This document shows, piece by piece, positions 53,350-64,000 of a stretch of 64,000 nt of DNA (positions within the stretch are counted from its first letter, which is position 1; every line of letters begins with the position of its first letter). The notes under the pieces are model-generated. The model had not been told where the DNA came from and did no database searches. It saw only the letters and a program-made list of their open reading frames with translations. Source of the DNA: Vitellaria paradoxa (Eukaryota; Streptophyta; Magnoliopsida; Ericales; Sapotaceae). The stretch covers positions 40,200,419 to 40,264,418 of the forward strand of contig CM034239.1 of NCBI GenBank assembly GCA_019916065.1, read 5' to 3'. Position numbers and translations under genes: made by a program.

Positions 53350-56300
53350 TTAATCCTGATTCATGATGGCAGTGACTACTAACAATTGTCTCAGCTTGAC
53401 AAAAGATTCATACTTCAGGGGCTTGGTGAAAATGTCAGCCACTTGATCTTCAGACTTACAATAGATTAGTTTAATCCTTCCTTTGCAAACTTGATCTCTG
53501 ATAAAATGATAACGAGTGTCAATGTGCTTACTTCTTCCATGCACTATAGGGTTTTTTGCTAAGTCAATTGCATAGATGTTGTCAACATAGATCTTCGTAG
53601 GGCCTTTGATGGCGACATAAGTTTGACTCAATTAATTCTGTAACCAGATTGCTTGGCATACACTTGTAGCAGCAACTACATATTCTGCCTCACAAGTTGA
53701 AAGTGCAACAATAGGCTACTTCTTTGATGACCATGAAAATGCAGTTGAGCCAAGCTTAAAATCATAACTTGAATTGCTTCTGCGGTCATCTAAGTCTCCT
53801 CCCAGTCGCTATCTGAGTAGCCAACAAGATCTAATTCATCTGATGGAGCATAAAGTAAGCCATGGTTAAGAGTGCCTTTTATGTACCGAATAATTCTCTT
53901 GACTGCCTGCAAGTGTGACTGCCTTGGAACCTCCATGAATCGACTTATGAGACCAATAGCAAAACTAATTTCAGGCCTCGTACATGTGAGGTACCTAAGA
54001 CTTCCAACAATTTGCTTAAAATATGTGGCATCAACCTAAGCATCATCACCCACCTTTGATAGTTTCATGCCAACCTCCACCGGTGTTTTGGCAGGATTAC
54101 AATCAAGCATTTTAAATCTCTTCAAAATATTGGTAACATATTTCTTTTGACATATAAAAATTCCATTTTCTTTCTGATCAACTTCAATGTCAAGGAAATA
54201 TGACATTAATCCCAAATCAGTCATATCAAACTCATTTTTCATGTCCCTTTTGAACTCCTCAATCATTTCACAATTATTTCCAGTAAATATAAGATCATCC
54301 ACATAAAGACACAGCAAAAGAATATCACCAGAATCATTTACCTTTATGTATAATGCAAGCTCAGATGAACATTTCTGAAATCCAACAACCTGGAAGAAAG
54401 AATCTATGCATTTGTTCCAGGCTCTCAGCCTGTATACTTTATTTTCACAACCTTCTTTCATGAAGCCTGGTGGTTGTCTTACAAAAACCTCCTCTTCAAG
54501 TGGCCCATTAAGGAATACTGACTTTACGTCCATTTGATAAATCTTCCATCTGTTCTGGGCAGCCATAGCAATCAATAATCTAATTGTTTCAATTCGAGCA
54601 ACAGGAGAAAAAACCTCTTGAAAGTCATAATCGGGTTTTTGTTCAAATCCCTTGACAACTAGTCTTGTTTTGTACCTTTCAATTTTACCATTGGATTTCA
54701 GCTTGGTCTTGAAAATCCACTTCACATCAATTACTTTATGTCCTTAAGGAATATTAGTAAGCTCCCATGTGTTGTTTCTTTCAATTGCCTCCAGCTCTTC
54801 TTTCATGGCACTCAACCATTTGGGGTCTTCAAGAGTCTTATCGAGTGTTACAGGTTCACAATTTGCAAATATACAAAATTGCACTATGTTTCCTTCATCA
54901 TCTATAGTATTGTCAGGTGTTACCTTAAAATCTCTTAGTGCTGCTGGTAGCTGTCGATGTCTTCTTGGCCTTTCATTATTTAAGTCTTGCTGAGGTAAGG
55001 CTGGATGTTGTACGTTCTCCATATTTTCTGTATCATCTTCAGTAATTGATATAACTCGCCTCCTTGAATTATTCTCACTATCCATCTCCTATTCCCAAGC
55101 CTCATCTTCAGCAAATATCACATCTCGGCTGAGAATTACTTTCTTTGTGGTGGGATTGTAAAGCTTGTATCCTCCATTCTTATAGCCAACGAAAACAGCC
55201 TTTTCTCCATGATCGTCTAACTTTGATCTCACTTGAGCTGGAACATATGCATAGGCAACTGAACCAAAGACTGTGAGATGTTTTGTACTTGGTTTAACAC
55301 CACTCCAAGCTTCTGTGGGAGTGATTGACTTGACAGCATACGTTGGGCACCTATTTATCAGATAAATAGCACATGAAACAGCTTTAGCCCAACAATAATT
55401 TAGCATACCTTTGGTCTTTAGCATGCTCCTCGCCATATCCATTATTGTTCTATTCTTCCATTCTACTATTCCATTATGCTGCGGAGTGTAACGGTAAGTT
55501 ATTTCATGTTGTATTCCCTGCTTCAAGGAACACGTTAGAAGTATATTCACCACCACTGTCAGTTCTCATCAATTTGATCAAGTGACCACTTTCCCTTTCG
55601 ACATGTGCCTTGAAGCTTTTAAAGTAATCAAATACTTCTGATTTTTGCTTCAAAAAATACACCCAAGTCTTCCTTGTATAATCATTAATAAAAGTGAGAA
55701 AGTAACGATTGTTACCAAGTGATGGGATGTTCATTGGACCACAAACATTTGAGTGAACAAGTTCAAGTGGCTCTCCCGTGCGTCGATTTCTGCCTGCTAC
55801 GAAAGGAATTCTGTGTTGCTTTCCAAGAGTGCGAGCTTCACATAATTGCTCAGGATGTTGTATGCTAGGTAGGCCTTTTACTATATTTTCTTGAGCCAAC
55901 AACTTCAAGCTGCGAAAATTTAAATGTCCAAAACGAAGATGCCATAACCAAGATTCATCTTGAATAATAGCATTAAGACAAGGATAGGCAGCAGAGGCAA
56001 TATCAATTCAGAACATTCGGTTATTTGTTAGAGGTGCTTTTAGAATGAGTGTACCTTTTTTGTCAAAAATGGAGAGTTGATTACCACATAAGTGCATGAC
56101 ATAACCTTTTTCAAGCAGTTGACCCACACTGAGCAGGTTGCTTTTCATGTCTGGCACATAGAACACATCCGAAATGTACCTGTGGTCTCTATTTTTTGTT
56201 TTGATGAGAATCTGTCCTTTTCCCATCACTGGTATGGTACTGTCATCAGCGAATTTAACCTTGGAGCGAACTGAATCATCAAGTTCCACAAAGAGTTCTT

Positions 56301-57381
56301 TCTTGCCACACATGTGATTAGTACACCTAGTATCAAGGAACCAAGTGTTGTGATATGATGCTTCATTGGTTGCTGTAACCATCAACAGGGCATGATCCTC
56401 ATTTGCTCCTTTTTTTGCACAATGAGCTTCTTGATTATTCTCCTTGTATCTGCACTCATTTGAATAATGACCACGTCTATGACATGAGTAGCACTCAACG
56501 TTAGATTTATCATACCTTCCTCTACCATGTCCTCAACCTCGACCTCTATAATTTGTGTCAGGTTGGTGGCTGAAATCAGAGTTCTCTACATTATTAGCAT
56601 CGTTATAGTAACCTTTGTAACTATTGTGAGTGCCACGAACTCTGCTATTGTGATGACGACCACCACGTCCTCGTCCTGTGCCACGAAAAACGCTATGTTT
56701 TTTGCCCTTTTCACTGGTTCGTTCATCTTTGGTTGAGACTAAACCCTGCAAGGCTTGCTCAAGTGGCTTCTGGACTTGCCTTTCATTTATGCGTTGTTCA
56801 TGAGCTTGCAATGTACCGGATAATTCGTCAAGAGTCATTACCGATAAATCATAGGCCTCTTCTATTGCCACCACCACATGCTCAAATTTGGGTGTTAGAG
56901 TCCATAGTATCTTCTCTACCTTGGCTACATCATTCAGCTCCTCTCCACATGTTTTCATTTGATTTGTCAAACCAAGAAGCCGATTTATATAATCATTCAC
57001 AGTTTCATAAACTTCCATTTGTAATAGTTCATATTGACGCCTCAAGGTTTGAAGTCTCACATTTTTTACTTTCTCTGCTCCTTTGAATAATGTTGCGAGA
57101 GTGTCCTAGGCTTGCTTTGATATAGTTGCTCCAGCAATCTTCTCAAAAATCTCATCATTCACTCCTTGGTGAATGTAATACAATGCCTTCTTATCCTTCT
57201 TCGTATTCTCACGGTGGTTGTTCCTTTGTGCTTCAGTTGCATTCTGTGCAAAAGCTGCAACTCCATGTTTCACGATAGATAGCAATTCGTGGTACTCAAA
57301 CAACACCTTCATCTGCACACTCCACCGGTTGTAATTTTTCTCGTCTAATATGGGAATTGAGGGCTGGACAGAGTTATTCAT
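53350..57381 (-). pseudogene. Copia gag-pol polyprotein relic
   Basis: Coding order on the minus strand: gag from 57381 (UBN2-like); zinc knuckle CYSCHRRGHYSNEC near 56495-56450; protease with DTRCTNH (the active-site DTG/DSG glycine replaced by R) near 56345-56320; pre-integrase and integrase to about 55090; reverse transcriptase (54725-54036, YVDD present); RNase H (53631-53350). Breaks include an amber codon at 57106-57108 where the family has Trp, a stop near 56533, a frameshift in integrase near 55510-55560 and an in-frame loss of about a dozen residues in RT between YRL and AWNK. Most point changes look like C-to-T or G-to-A. It cannot make an active polyprotein. Confidence 0.93.
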
Positions 57382-57395
57382 AGCTCTGATACTAA

Positions 57396-57669
57396 TGTTA
57401 AAGAGCAATAGAGACAGAGAAGCCAAAAACAAAGACGAAGCCTTTTATTAAACAGCAGACCTCTACCTCTTTACAAGATAGAAACAGTAGATTTATATAA
57501 AAGAAAACACTCAACTAAATCTCCTATTTTCTAGCCATAACAGACTCCTCAAACTCAAGAGTTCAAATTTATCCAGGACTCTTACTAAGTCTACTAAGTC
57601 ATAACAAGCAGATTATTTATTCAAACAATAAATAGAAATAGTAACGTGAAATCTGGATTAGCATCAACA
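57396..57669 (-). repeat. 5' LTR of the first copia element
   Basis: 274 bp, TG to CA. It contains a short local duplication of TAAGTCTAC absent from its partner. Confidence 0.93.
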
Positions 57670-57674
57670 ATTAG

Positions 57675-58635
57675 AAGATTCAATATTGTTTACAACAATT
57701 CCGTAAGGGTGAATATAATTTGTTGAATAATCAATCAGCAAAAAGGACATGAATACAAATATATATATATATATATAAACAAGATTCGTATATTGCAATG
57801 GATTCACATATCTTTAACGGATTTTCTTCAATGAATTCATTTATAGGTTTTTTCACTTTGAATATCATCCCTGGATATCTTCTTTCTTCAACGTAACTTT
57901 AATTTTTTCTCTTTTTTCATTTGGTTTTAATTTTTCTCACTCTTCATTTAAAACTTTATTATTGAATGTTTTCTCTTTCTTAATTATTTATTGGTTCACT
58001 TCTGTAAAAATAAATAATTATATTTTTGAATTGAAGAATAGATTAGATGTATTGAACGTTGAAATTTAATTTAAAAAATCTGGAGTTCAAAAAAAAACTT
58101 CAAGGCTCTCGTATCCCATATCCACATAAGGAATTCCCAAATGGTTCTCTGCATCTTTGGATGGATAGATTGCCATCTTCTATGCAATAAAATCTATGCA
58201 AAGCTCGTCCGAATTACACTGTAAATGGAAATTAGAGTGGGTTAATATAGATACAATTGGACCCAAGTTTAGATGAAGCTCTAGCTCTGATTAGCTCTTA
58301 GCATATTGTTATCGAAAAGGCTCCATTAGAAGAATGCATCCAGACAATACGGTCTTGAATATTCTGTGTCTGAATACCAATTGAAAAGATGTATGGATTG
58401 AATGATCTCTTCAGGACGAAATACAGAAATATGTTGCCGAGGTTCCAATTACATACCTTCCGCGTCCAATACTTGAGAGATTAAGGAAAAAGATGTGAGC
58501 CACTCAATAGCATGCTCAATAAGCGGACTTTTTCTTCAGAGTAGCAATCTTAGTGGTCATCCTCTTCCAGGTCAAAATCCAGAAAGAGTTTCGCAACGAG
58601 CAAGCGTCCTTCCGACTACTCCACCGTAAAGTTCT
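57675..58635. other. Spacer between the two copia elements
   Basis: No supported gene. Minus-strand frames near 58320-58440 (RIVWMHSSNGAFSI) resemble the zf-RVT part of a LINE ORF2, with many stops, so a decayed LINE fragment probably hosts the second copia insertion. Confidence 0.4.
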
Positions 58636-58853
58636 TGATGTTCTAAAAAAACTAATTTTATTTCTTTAATTTCTTAACCACTCTGCTGCAGTACATTTGC
58701 TGCCATATATAAATTACTTGAGATGATTCTAGACTTCACACATTACAACCAAATACCAGATACAATGCATTCAAACTTTCATTTTTTCAAGTAAGTCTCA
58801 AAGTCCCAATAAACTAATTAATTACTAAATTAATTCAACACATTATCCTAACA
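58636..58853 (-). repeat. 3' LTR of the second copia element
   Basis: 218 bp, TG to CA. It contains about 23 bp (AACTAATTAATTACTAAATT region) absent from the partner LTR. Confidence 0.9.
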
Positions 58854-58899
58854 TTCTCCCCCTCAATGTGCTGTATGTGCTTGAATTCCCATGACTCTC

Positions 58900-60097
58900 C
58901 TTAGTTGTCCAACACTGAGCAAGTTCTCTTCCAAGTCAGGAACGTAATAGACATCATGGATGACTCTATTCCCCTTCTTTGTTTGAACTTCAATGCTTCA
59001 TTTTCCTTTAATCTCCACTGGTTCTCCATTCCCCAAAATGACTTTAGAGTTGTAGGAAGTATCCATGTTTAAGAAAGCCTCCTTATTGTTTGTCATGTGA
59101 TTGTTACACCCGCTGTCCAGATTCCATATATTTTTGTCTTTTTCTGAAACCTTTTGACAGGCATAAAACAAGTTTCCTTCAACTTCATTCTCTCCTGTGA
59201 AGTTTGCTTGCTGCTTATTCTTGAATCTGCAGTCCTTTTGCTTATGGCCAAACTTCTTACAATTGAAACATTGTGGTTGCAATGATTACAATGCTTTGAA
59301 GTTCTTTTATCATCATATTTTTTGTCACCGTTGTCACTTCCTCTGCTTCTTGGAGGCTTTCCTCTGCTTTTACCTCTTCTTCCTTGAAATAAATCATTTC
59401 TTAACTGTTTTGTTTCAATAGATCTGGAATTTATTAGAAGCTTAGATTGAAATGCACTCTCAATTGAAGTTTCAAAGTGACGTTTCAACCTTTGCTCAAA
59501 AGATTTCAGCGAGCCTATCAATTCTTGAACAGCCAATAGAGAAAGATCTTTTGTTTCTTCAATCACGGCAACGATAGGATCAAACTTTGCAGGCAAAGTA
59601 ATCAAAATTTTCTCTACTACTCTTTGGTCATTGATAGAATCACCATAACTTTTCATATAATTCACAAGCTCCATAAATCTAGTGAAATATTCATCTAGAT
59701 TTTCATTTTCTTACATCTTCAAGTTCTCAAAATCTCGTCTAAGAGATTGGAGTTTCTTAGTTCTTACCTTTCCATCTCCTTGGAACTCTTGTGAGAGAAT
59801 ATCCCATGCCTCCTTTGCTTTCTTTGCTCTCATGATTCTTGGAAAAATGGAATCTGAAACTGCTCAATGTATTAGACTGAGCACACTAGCATCTATTGCC
59901 TTCTTGTCTTGAAGACTCTCTAGTTCTTGAGGGTTTAAACCTTTTGTCTCCTCAGGTTCTTCAAACCCATTTTTCACCAAGTCCTGGATTTTTAATGAGA
60001 GAAATAACGTCTCCATCTTCACTTGCCAAAACTCAAAATTGTTTCCTTCAAATAGGGGAGGCTGAACATTGTTGAATGTCATGCTGCTGCTGGCCAC
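58900..60097 (-). pseudogene. Copia gag (UBN2) and protease fragment
   Basis: Starts MASSSMTFNNVQPPLFEGNN at 60097 (DUF4219-like), then UBN2 (RVVEKILITLPAKFD), a basic linker, the zinc knuckle CFNCKKFGHKQKDC (about 59275-59234) and protease DSGCNNHMT (about 59122-59096). It ends in the LLSVGQL motif near 58900. Stops occur near 59865 and 59675 and a frameshift near 59280. Integrase, RT and RNase H are missing, so the deletion joins the start of the protease/integrase region directly to the polypurine tract. Confidence 0.88.
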
Positions 60098-60132
60098 GTT
60101 GAATCTTCCAATTTGAAGCTCTAATACTAGTT

Positions 60133-60327
60133 TGATGTTCTAAAAAAATTGATTTTATTTCTTTAATTTCTTAACCATTATGCTGCAGTACATTTGCTAC
60201 CATATATAAATTACTTGAGATGATTCTAGACTTCACACATTACAACCAAATAGCAGATACAATGCATTCAAACTTTTATTTTTTCAAGTAAGTCTCAAAG
60301 TCATTAATTCAGCACATTATCCTAACA
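60133..60327 (-). repeat. 5' LTR of the second copia element
   Basis: 195 bp, TG to CA. Nearly identical to the 3' LTR apart from a few substitutions and the deletion of about 23 bp. Confidence 0.9.
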
Positions 60328-60332
60328 GTTCT

Positions 60333-62895
60333 TAAAGCCTAAATAGCTCCTGGGACCGATAGCTCATAGCTAGGAGCTGCTTTGGTTGATAGCATATTAG
60401 TACAAATAGGCACTTAGTTGTTGGCATTCATTGCTGCTCTTGGCATCTTAGCACTCTGACTTGGAAAACTTTCGACAGTGAAGTTCCGTCTAGAGCCGGT
60501 GAAGTTAGTTATCAGCCAACGCAACACCTAAAGCATTCAATGTTGTTGAGTTTATTGGCTTGGAGGGTTACATCACCACTGCCAGAATTAACAAAGGGTT
60601 CAAGGAGTAGCTTGTACTCCTCCAACCATTGATTCTTGTTCAGAAGGATGACACGTGCAGAGAGATAAACCTTTAGATTCATGTATGGGCCCATAGAGTA
60701 CTCATAAGGTGATGTTCGGCTCACCAGAAAAAATAAATTAATTTTTATCAATTTGTTTTTAATTTTTTCAATAAACGTAAAATTAATTATGATAATTTTC
60801 TCTAATTTTTTAATTTTTACCAAGTTTCTTCAATTTTTTTTCCAATCTTTATAAATTTTTACAAAATATCTAACTACCAATTAAAAAATCACGTGTCAAG
60901 ACAAAATTGTAAAGTTAACACTTTTTTGTTATCCCCAAACGGCCCCAAGCTAGCATACAGTGATATTTCTCTCTCCATTGAAAGACCCATTTGCAGAGTA
61001 GGGACTTATATATATAACAGTGTGCGTATGCACATATATATTAGGCACCGGCGCACATGTAATTTTTTTTTTTTTTTTTTTTGGCATGTGATGAGAAATA
61101 CTTATACTAACGTTTAGTCTTTGGATTATTTTTGTCAATATAGATAATTATGAAATAGAAAATATATTTTAATTATTTTTTAAATTTAAACATAATAACC
61201 GAATTTTTAAATTTAAAATTTTTAAATTTAAGAAGATTGTAAAATAACTATTATATCTATACCTTTTAAAATTAACAAGTATATATATATATATATATAT
61301 TTAATTTTAGGGGAGTTTTTGTAAATTTAAAAAATAAAAACTTTACAAAAACTATCGCTTGATAAAAAGACGAGAGATTCACTAAATTTTGGTATCCCCT
61401 CTATAATAGTGTAGATGTATAAAATTATATTTATTTTATTTGTATTTAATTTACTTAAGTTGAGAGTGAAATTATCTTCACAATAAATATTTTAACAGAA
61501 TTATGATCCAAACCAACGAAAGAGGGTCGAAAATTAATAACTTTTAAAAATAGAGAATATATGTAAATTTTAAGTATTGAAGGAGTTTATATGTAATTAA
61601 TTTAATGTTTAGGAAAGGTATGTATAATTTATACAGTAAAAAATGGCTGAACAAAATGACGAGAAAAAAAAAATATATATCTTCTACATCAAGAGTGAAC
61701 TCGGCGGAAAAGAAAAATGAAGATGACGAAGCAGGAGAAGATGACAACCAGAAGCACACTCACAACCTCAAGCTCTATGCCAGGACACACCAATGCTTCC
61801 CCGTAACACACCATACAGAAACCCAACGACACAAATTCAACTCAACCTCATCCTCAACCCATGAATAACAGTTTAAACTCTTAAGCTGAGTTTAAGAAGA
61901 AAAAAAAAATTATTTTTTTATTTTTTATTTTTTTGCATTGGCTTATTTGTTAATTTTTTTCTATATCTGGGAAGAAAAAAGATTAATTTTTTAGTTTCTT
62001 ATTTCTTTAATTTTTAAAAAAATTTAAAATATAAAAAAATAAATTTAATCATTTTAAAAAAACTTAAAAAATTATTAACTAGAAGCTGAGCTCCCCCGTC
62101 CCCCCCCCCCCCGGGGGGCCCAAAAAAAACACTCTTAATTCCAGTTGCATACGCACAAAACTCAAGGGTTCGTGAATTAAAAGTTGTTTTTGACTTTTGA
62201 TATTTGGGTTAACAAGGTTAATTTTACCCCATATATATATATATATAAGAGAATACTTAAGAGGTATATTTATACTTTTAATGGGATATAAGTTTTGATT
62301 TGTGTAAAAAATTAAAAACTTAGAGCTCATTTGGTTTTTTTTTTTATTTTTTATTTTTTGTTTTTTATTTTTATTTTTTATTTTTTATTTTAAACTCATT
62401 TTTTGTTTTACACTTTTAAAAATAAAGAAAAAACTCAAAATATATTTGGTCACATGTGTTTTTAAAATTTATTTTAGAAAACAAAAAATAAACTTACATA
62501 TAAAATGAAAAATGATAAAAAATTATTTTAAGCGTTTTTAATCTAAAATAAAAAAAATTTCAAAGTAATAAAAACAGAATATTTTCTTTTTCTTTATTTT
62601 TAAAATTTTTAAAACATAAAATAAAAATATAAAACAGAAAAAATAAACCAAATACTACCTTTATTTTTTATTTTGGTACCCAGAACATACCTTGATGATA
62701 ATTTCGGCATCCAAAACAAACCTTGATAAAAAAATAATAATAAATAAATAAAAATAAGAATAAGGACAAATAAAGGATAAGGCTATCCACAGGGACCACG
62801 GCACTTTGGTTGGCCATAAGCAAAAAACATATCCTATCAACTGTTTATCCCTAATAGCCTAATAGGCAAATGCCAATCAATCAAACGGATTAAAG
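60333..62895. other. Intergenic region before the second P450 gene
   Basis: No supported gene. A minus-strand coding-like stretch at about 60720-60530 (MGPYMNLKVYLSARV, NQWLEEYKLLLEPF) is unrecognised. Otherwise it holds poly(T) near 61063, (AT)n near 61278, the C13-G6 tract at 62100-62118 and a MITE at 62334-62665. The promoter of the P450 gene must be in the last few hundred bases, but I see no clear TATA box. Confidence 0.5.
62334..62665. mobile_element. AT-rich MITE-like inverted repeat
   Basis: Starts CATTTGGTTTTTTTTTTTAT and ends AAAAAATAAACCAAATAC. The two arms of about 60 bp are imperfect reverse complements built of TTTTTATTTT words. No coding capacity. Confidence 0.5.
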
Positions 62896-63792
62896 ATGGA
62901 AGTTGATACAATATATGCAGTTCTCTCAGTTCTCCTTGTTCTTTTTGCTTTCAAGCTCTTGCCACAAGCTACAGCGCAGTTCCGCCGCCGCTGGAACCTT
63001 CCACCGAGCCCCCGGGCTCTTCCGGTTGTAGGTCACCTCCACCTCCCGAAAGAGCGGGAGCCCCTCCATCGAACTCTCCACCGACTCTCTCATAATCTAG
63101 GCCCGGTCTTCTCCCTCCGGTTCGGGTCCCGACTCGTGGTGGTGGTGTCGTCGCCGTCGGCAGTAGAGGAATGCTTCACCAAGAACGACGTCGTCTTAGC
63201 CAGCCGCCCTCGGCTCATGAGCGGGAAGTACTTCGGCTACGATCACACTACCGTCGCCAGTTCCCCCTACGGCGAGCACTGGCGCAACCTGCGCCGGCTG
63301 ATGGCACTAGAAATATTCTCCACCGGTCGGCTCAACGCATTCTTGTCCGTCCGGCGACACGAAACCACGCTTTTACTCCGGAGTTTGTACCAAAAATCAT
63401 TCCGTGATTTCGCTAAAGTCGAACTGAAATCCAAGTTTTCCGAGCTCAGTTTCAATATCACGATGAGAATGATAGCCGGAAAACGATACTACGGCGAGGA
63501 CTTGGCGAACCACGAGGAGGCCAAGGAGTTTCGAGAGCTGGTGATGGAGGTATTCAAATATAGTGGTGCTTCGAGTCCTAGTGACTACTTGCCCTTTCTG
63601 CAGTGGATTGGCTACCAAAAATTAGAGAAGAACATGGAGAGAATTCATAAGAAGATGGATTCGTTCTTACAAGGTTTGATAGATGAGCACCGACGGGATA
63701 GGAGCAACAACTCCATGATCGATCATTTGCTTTCCTTGCAAGAATCAGATCCCCAATATTACACTGACGTAATCATCAGAGGCCTCCTCTTG
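62896..63792 (+). CDS. Cytochrome P450, CYP81-type, first exon
   Basis: Paralogue of the gene at 47203, in the same orientation about 12-15 kb downstream. The exon of 299 codons starts MEVDTIYAVLSV, an N-terminal ER anchor. It carries the proline-rich hinge NLPPSPRALPVVGHLHL, the C-helix WRNLRRL and the same exon-end context as its partner (IIRGLLL before GTAAGC at 63793). The I-helix, ExxR and haem-binding exon 2 are beyond the window, so activity cannot be judged. The exon has no stops or frameshifts. It differs from the partner at scattered residues, e.g. an extra acidic pair in KEREPLHR. The substrate is unknown; CYP81 members act on specialised metabolites. Confidence 0.92.
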
Positions 63793-64000
63793 GTAAGCAA
63801 GCTCTGTGTAAAATCTAATTTTTTTTTTTTTTTTTTATAGCACGAATGGCAATATTATAACATTTACAAACTTATACTAATTTATACAACTAGAAACACA
63901 TCAATTATAAAAAATAAATAAATTACATCTACCTCCCTCTAACATTTGAATAATTATATTTAATACCTACAATATTTAAAAGTTACGTATGTCTATCTTA
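63793..64000 (+). other. Start of the intron of the second P450 gene
   Basis: Begins with donor GTAAGC, then a T-run (about 63820-63837) and AT-rich sequence to the window edge. No second-exon sequence is visible. Confidence 0.75.

Larger units (their letters stand above)
53078..57669 (-). mobile_element. Ty1/copia LTR retrotransposon, full-length but dead
   Basis: Full 4.59 kb element, minus orientation. Two LTRs bounded by TGTT and AACA are flanked by the 5-bp target duplication ATTAG (53073-53077 and 57670-57674). Next to the right-hand (5') LTR the primer-binding site reads TAGTATCAGAGC, one base off the initiator-Met tRNA match. Next to the left-hand LTR there is a polypurine tract, AAGGGGGGA. 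The gag-integrase-RT-RNase H order identifies copia. Confidence 0.95.
58636..60327 (-). mobile_element. Ty1/copia element, internally deleted (gag-only)
   Basis: 1692-bp element in minus orientation. LTRs TGATGTTC to CCTAACA are flanked by the target duplication GTTCT (58631-58635 and 60328-60332). The primer-binding site after the right-hand LTR is TAGTATTAGAGC, and the polypurine tract TTGAGGGGGAGAA precedes the left-hand LTR. Only gag and the start of protease remain. Its sequence is clearly different from the first copia element. Confidence 0.92.

Noticed and set aside
61605..61868. Lysine-rich open frame on the plus strand
   Set aside because: Low-complexity composition from A-rich DNA, no domain, no splice context and no paralogue.

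Overview
This 64 kb window is nuclear DNA of a flowering plant, most probably a eudicot. It is AT-rich, with GT-AG introns, plastid-targeted and plant-specific gene families, and heavy infiltration by LTR retrotransposons, hAT elements, MITEs, LINE tails and a SINE. A run of exactly 100 N (5145-5244) marks a scaffold gap. The species cannot be named from the sequence alone.

Layout, left to right. (1) The 3' part of a GLR3-type glutamate receptor-like channel gene (+, 1-3919). (2) A repeat-rich spacer with the N gap and two Tourist-like MITEs. (3) A six-exon gene for a Spg1/Tem1-like small GTPase (+, 6959-9436). (4) A 92-residue plant protein of unknown function encoded by three short exons spread over 5 kb (-, 10801-15876), with LINE tails and MITEs in its introns. 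(5) Two tandem EXPERA/TMEM97-like genes (+, 17853-21510 and 25858-26433). The first lacks the fourth membrane segment; the second looks complete. (6) A dead hAT transposon of about 3.3 kb (29855-33160). (7) A plastid glucose-6-phosphate/phosphate translocator gene with a 12-nt last coding exon (-, 36113-37934). (8) A young tRNA-derived SINE with a perfect 20-bp target-site duplication (38445-38705). (9) A frameshifted F-box/LRR/FBD gene (-, 40013-41665). (10) A three-unit tandem repeat, then a CYP81-type cytochrome P450 (+, 47203-50742) whose second exon is split by a 1.2 kb hAT-like insertion. (11) Two Ty1/copia elements (53078-57669 and 58636-60327), the second a gag-only deletion derivative. 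(12) The first exon of a second CYP81-type P450 (+, 62896-63792), which runs off the window.

The genes do not form a pathway or cluster. The recurring theme is local duplication followed by decay: a TMEM97-like pair, a P450 pair, and a fossil copy of a P450 exon. I see no convincing new biological system. The most checkable novelties are the transposon-split P450, the degenerate TMEM97-like paralogue, the GC-rich SINE without a poly(A) tail, the small widely split gene and the altered G3 motif of the GTPase. All exon boundaries were worked out by hand from splice motifs and frame continuity, without alignment to transcripts or databases.
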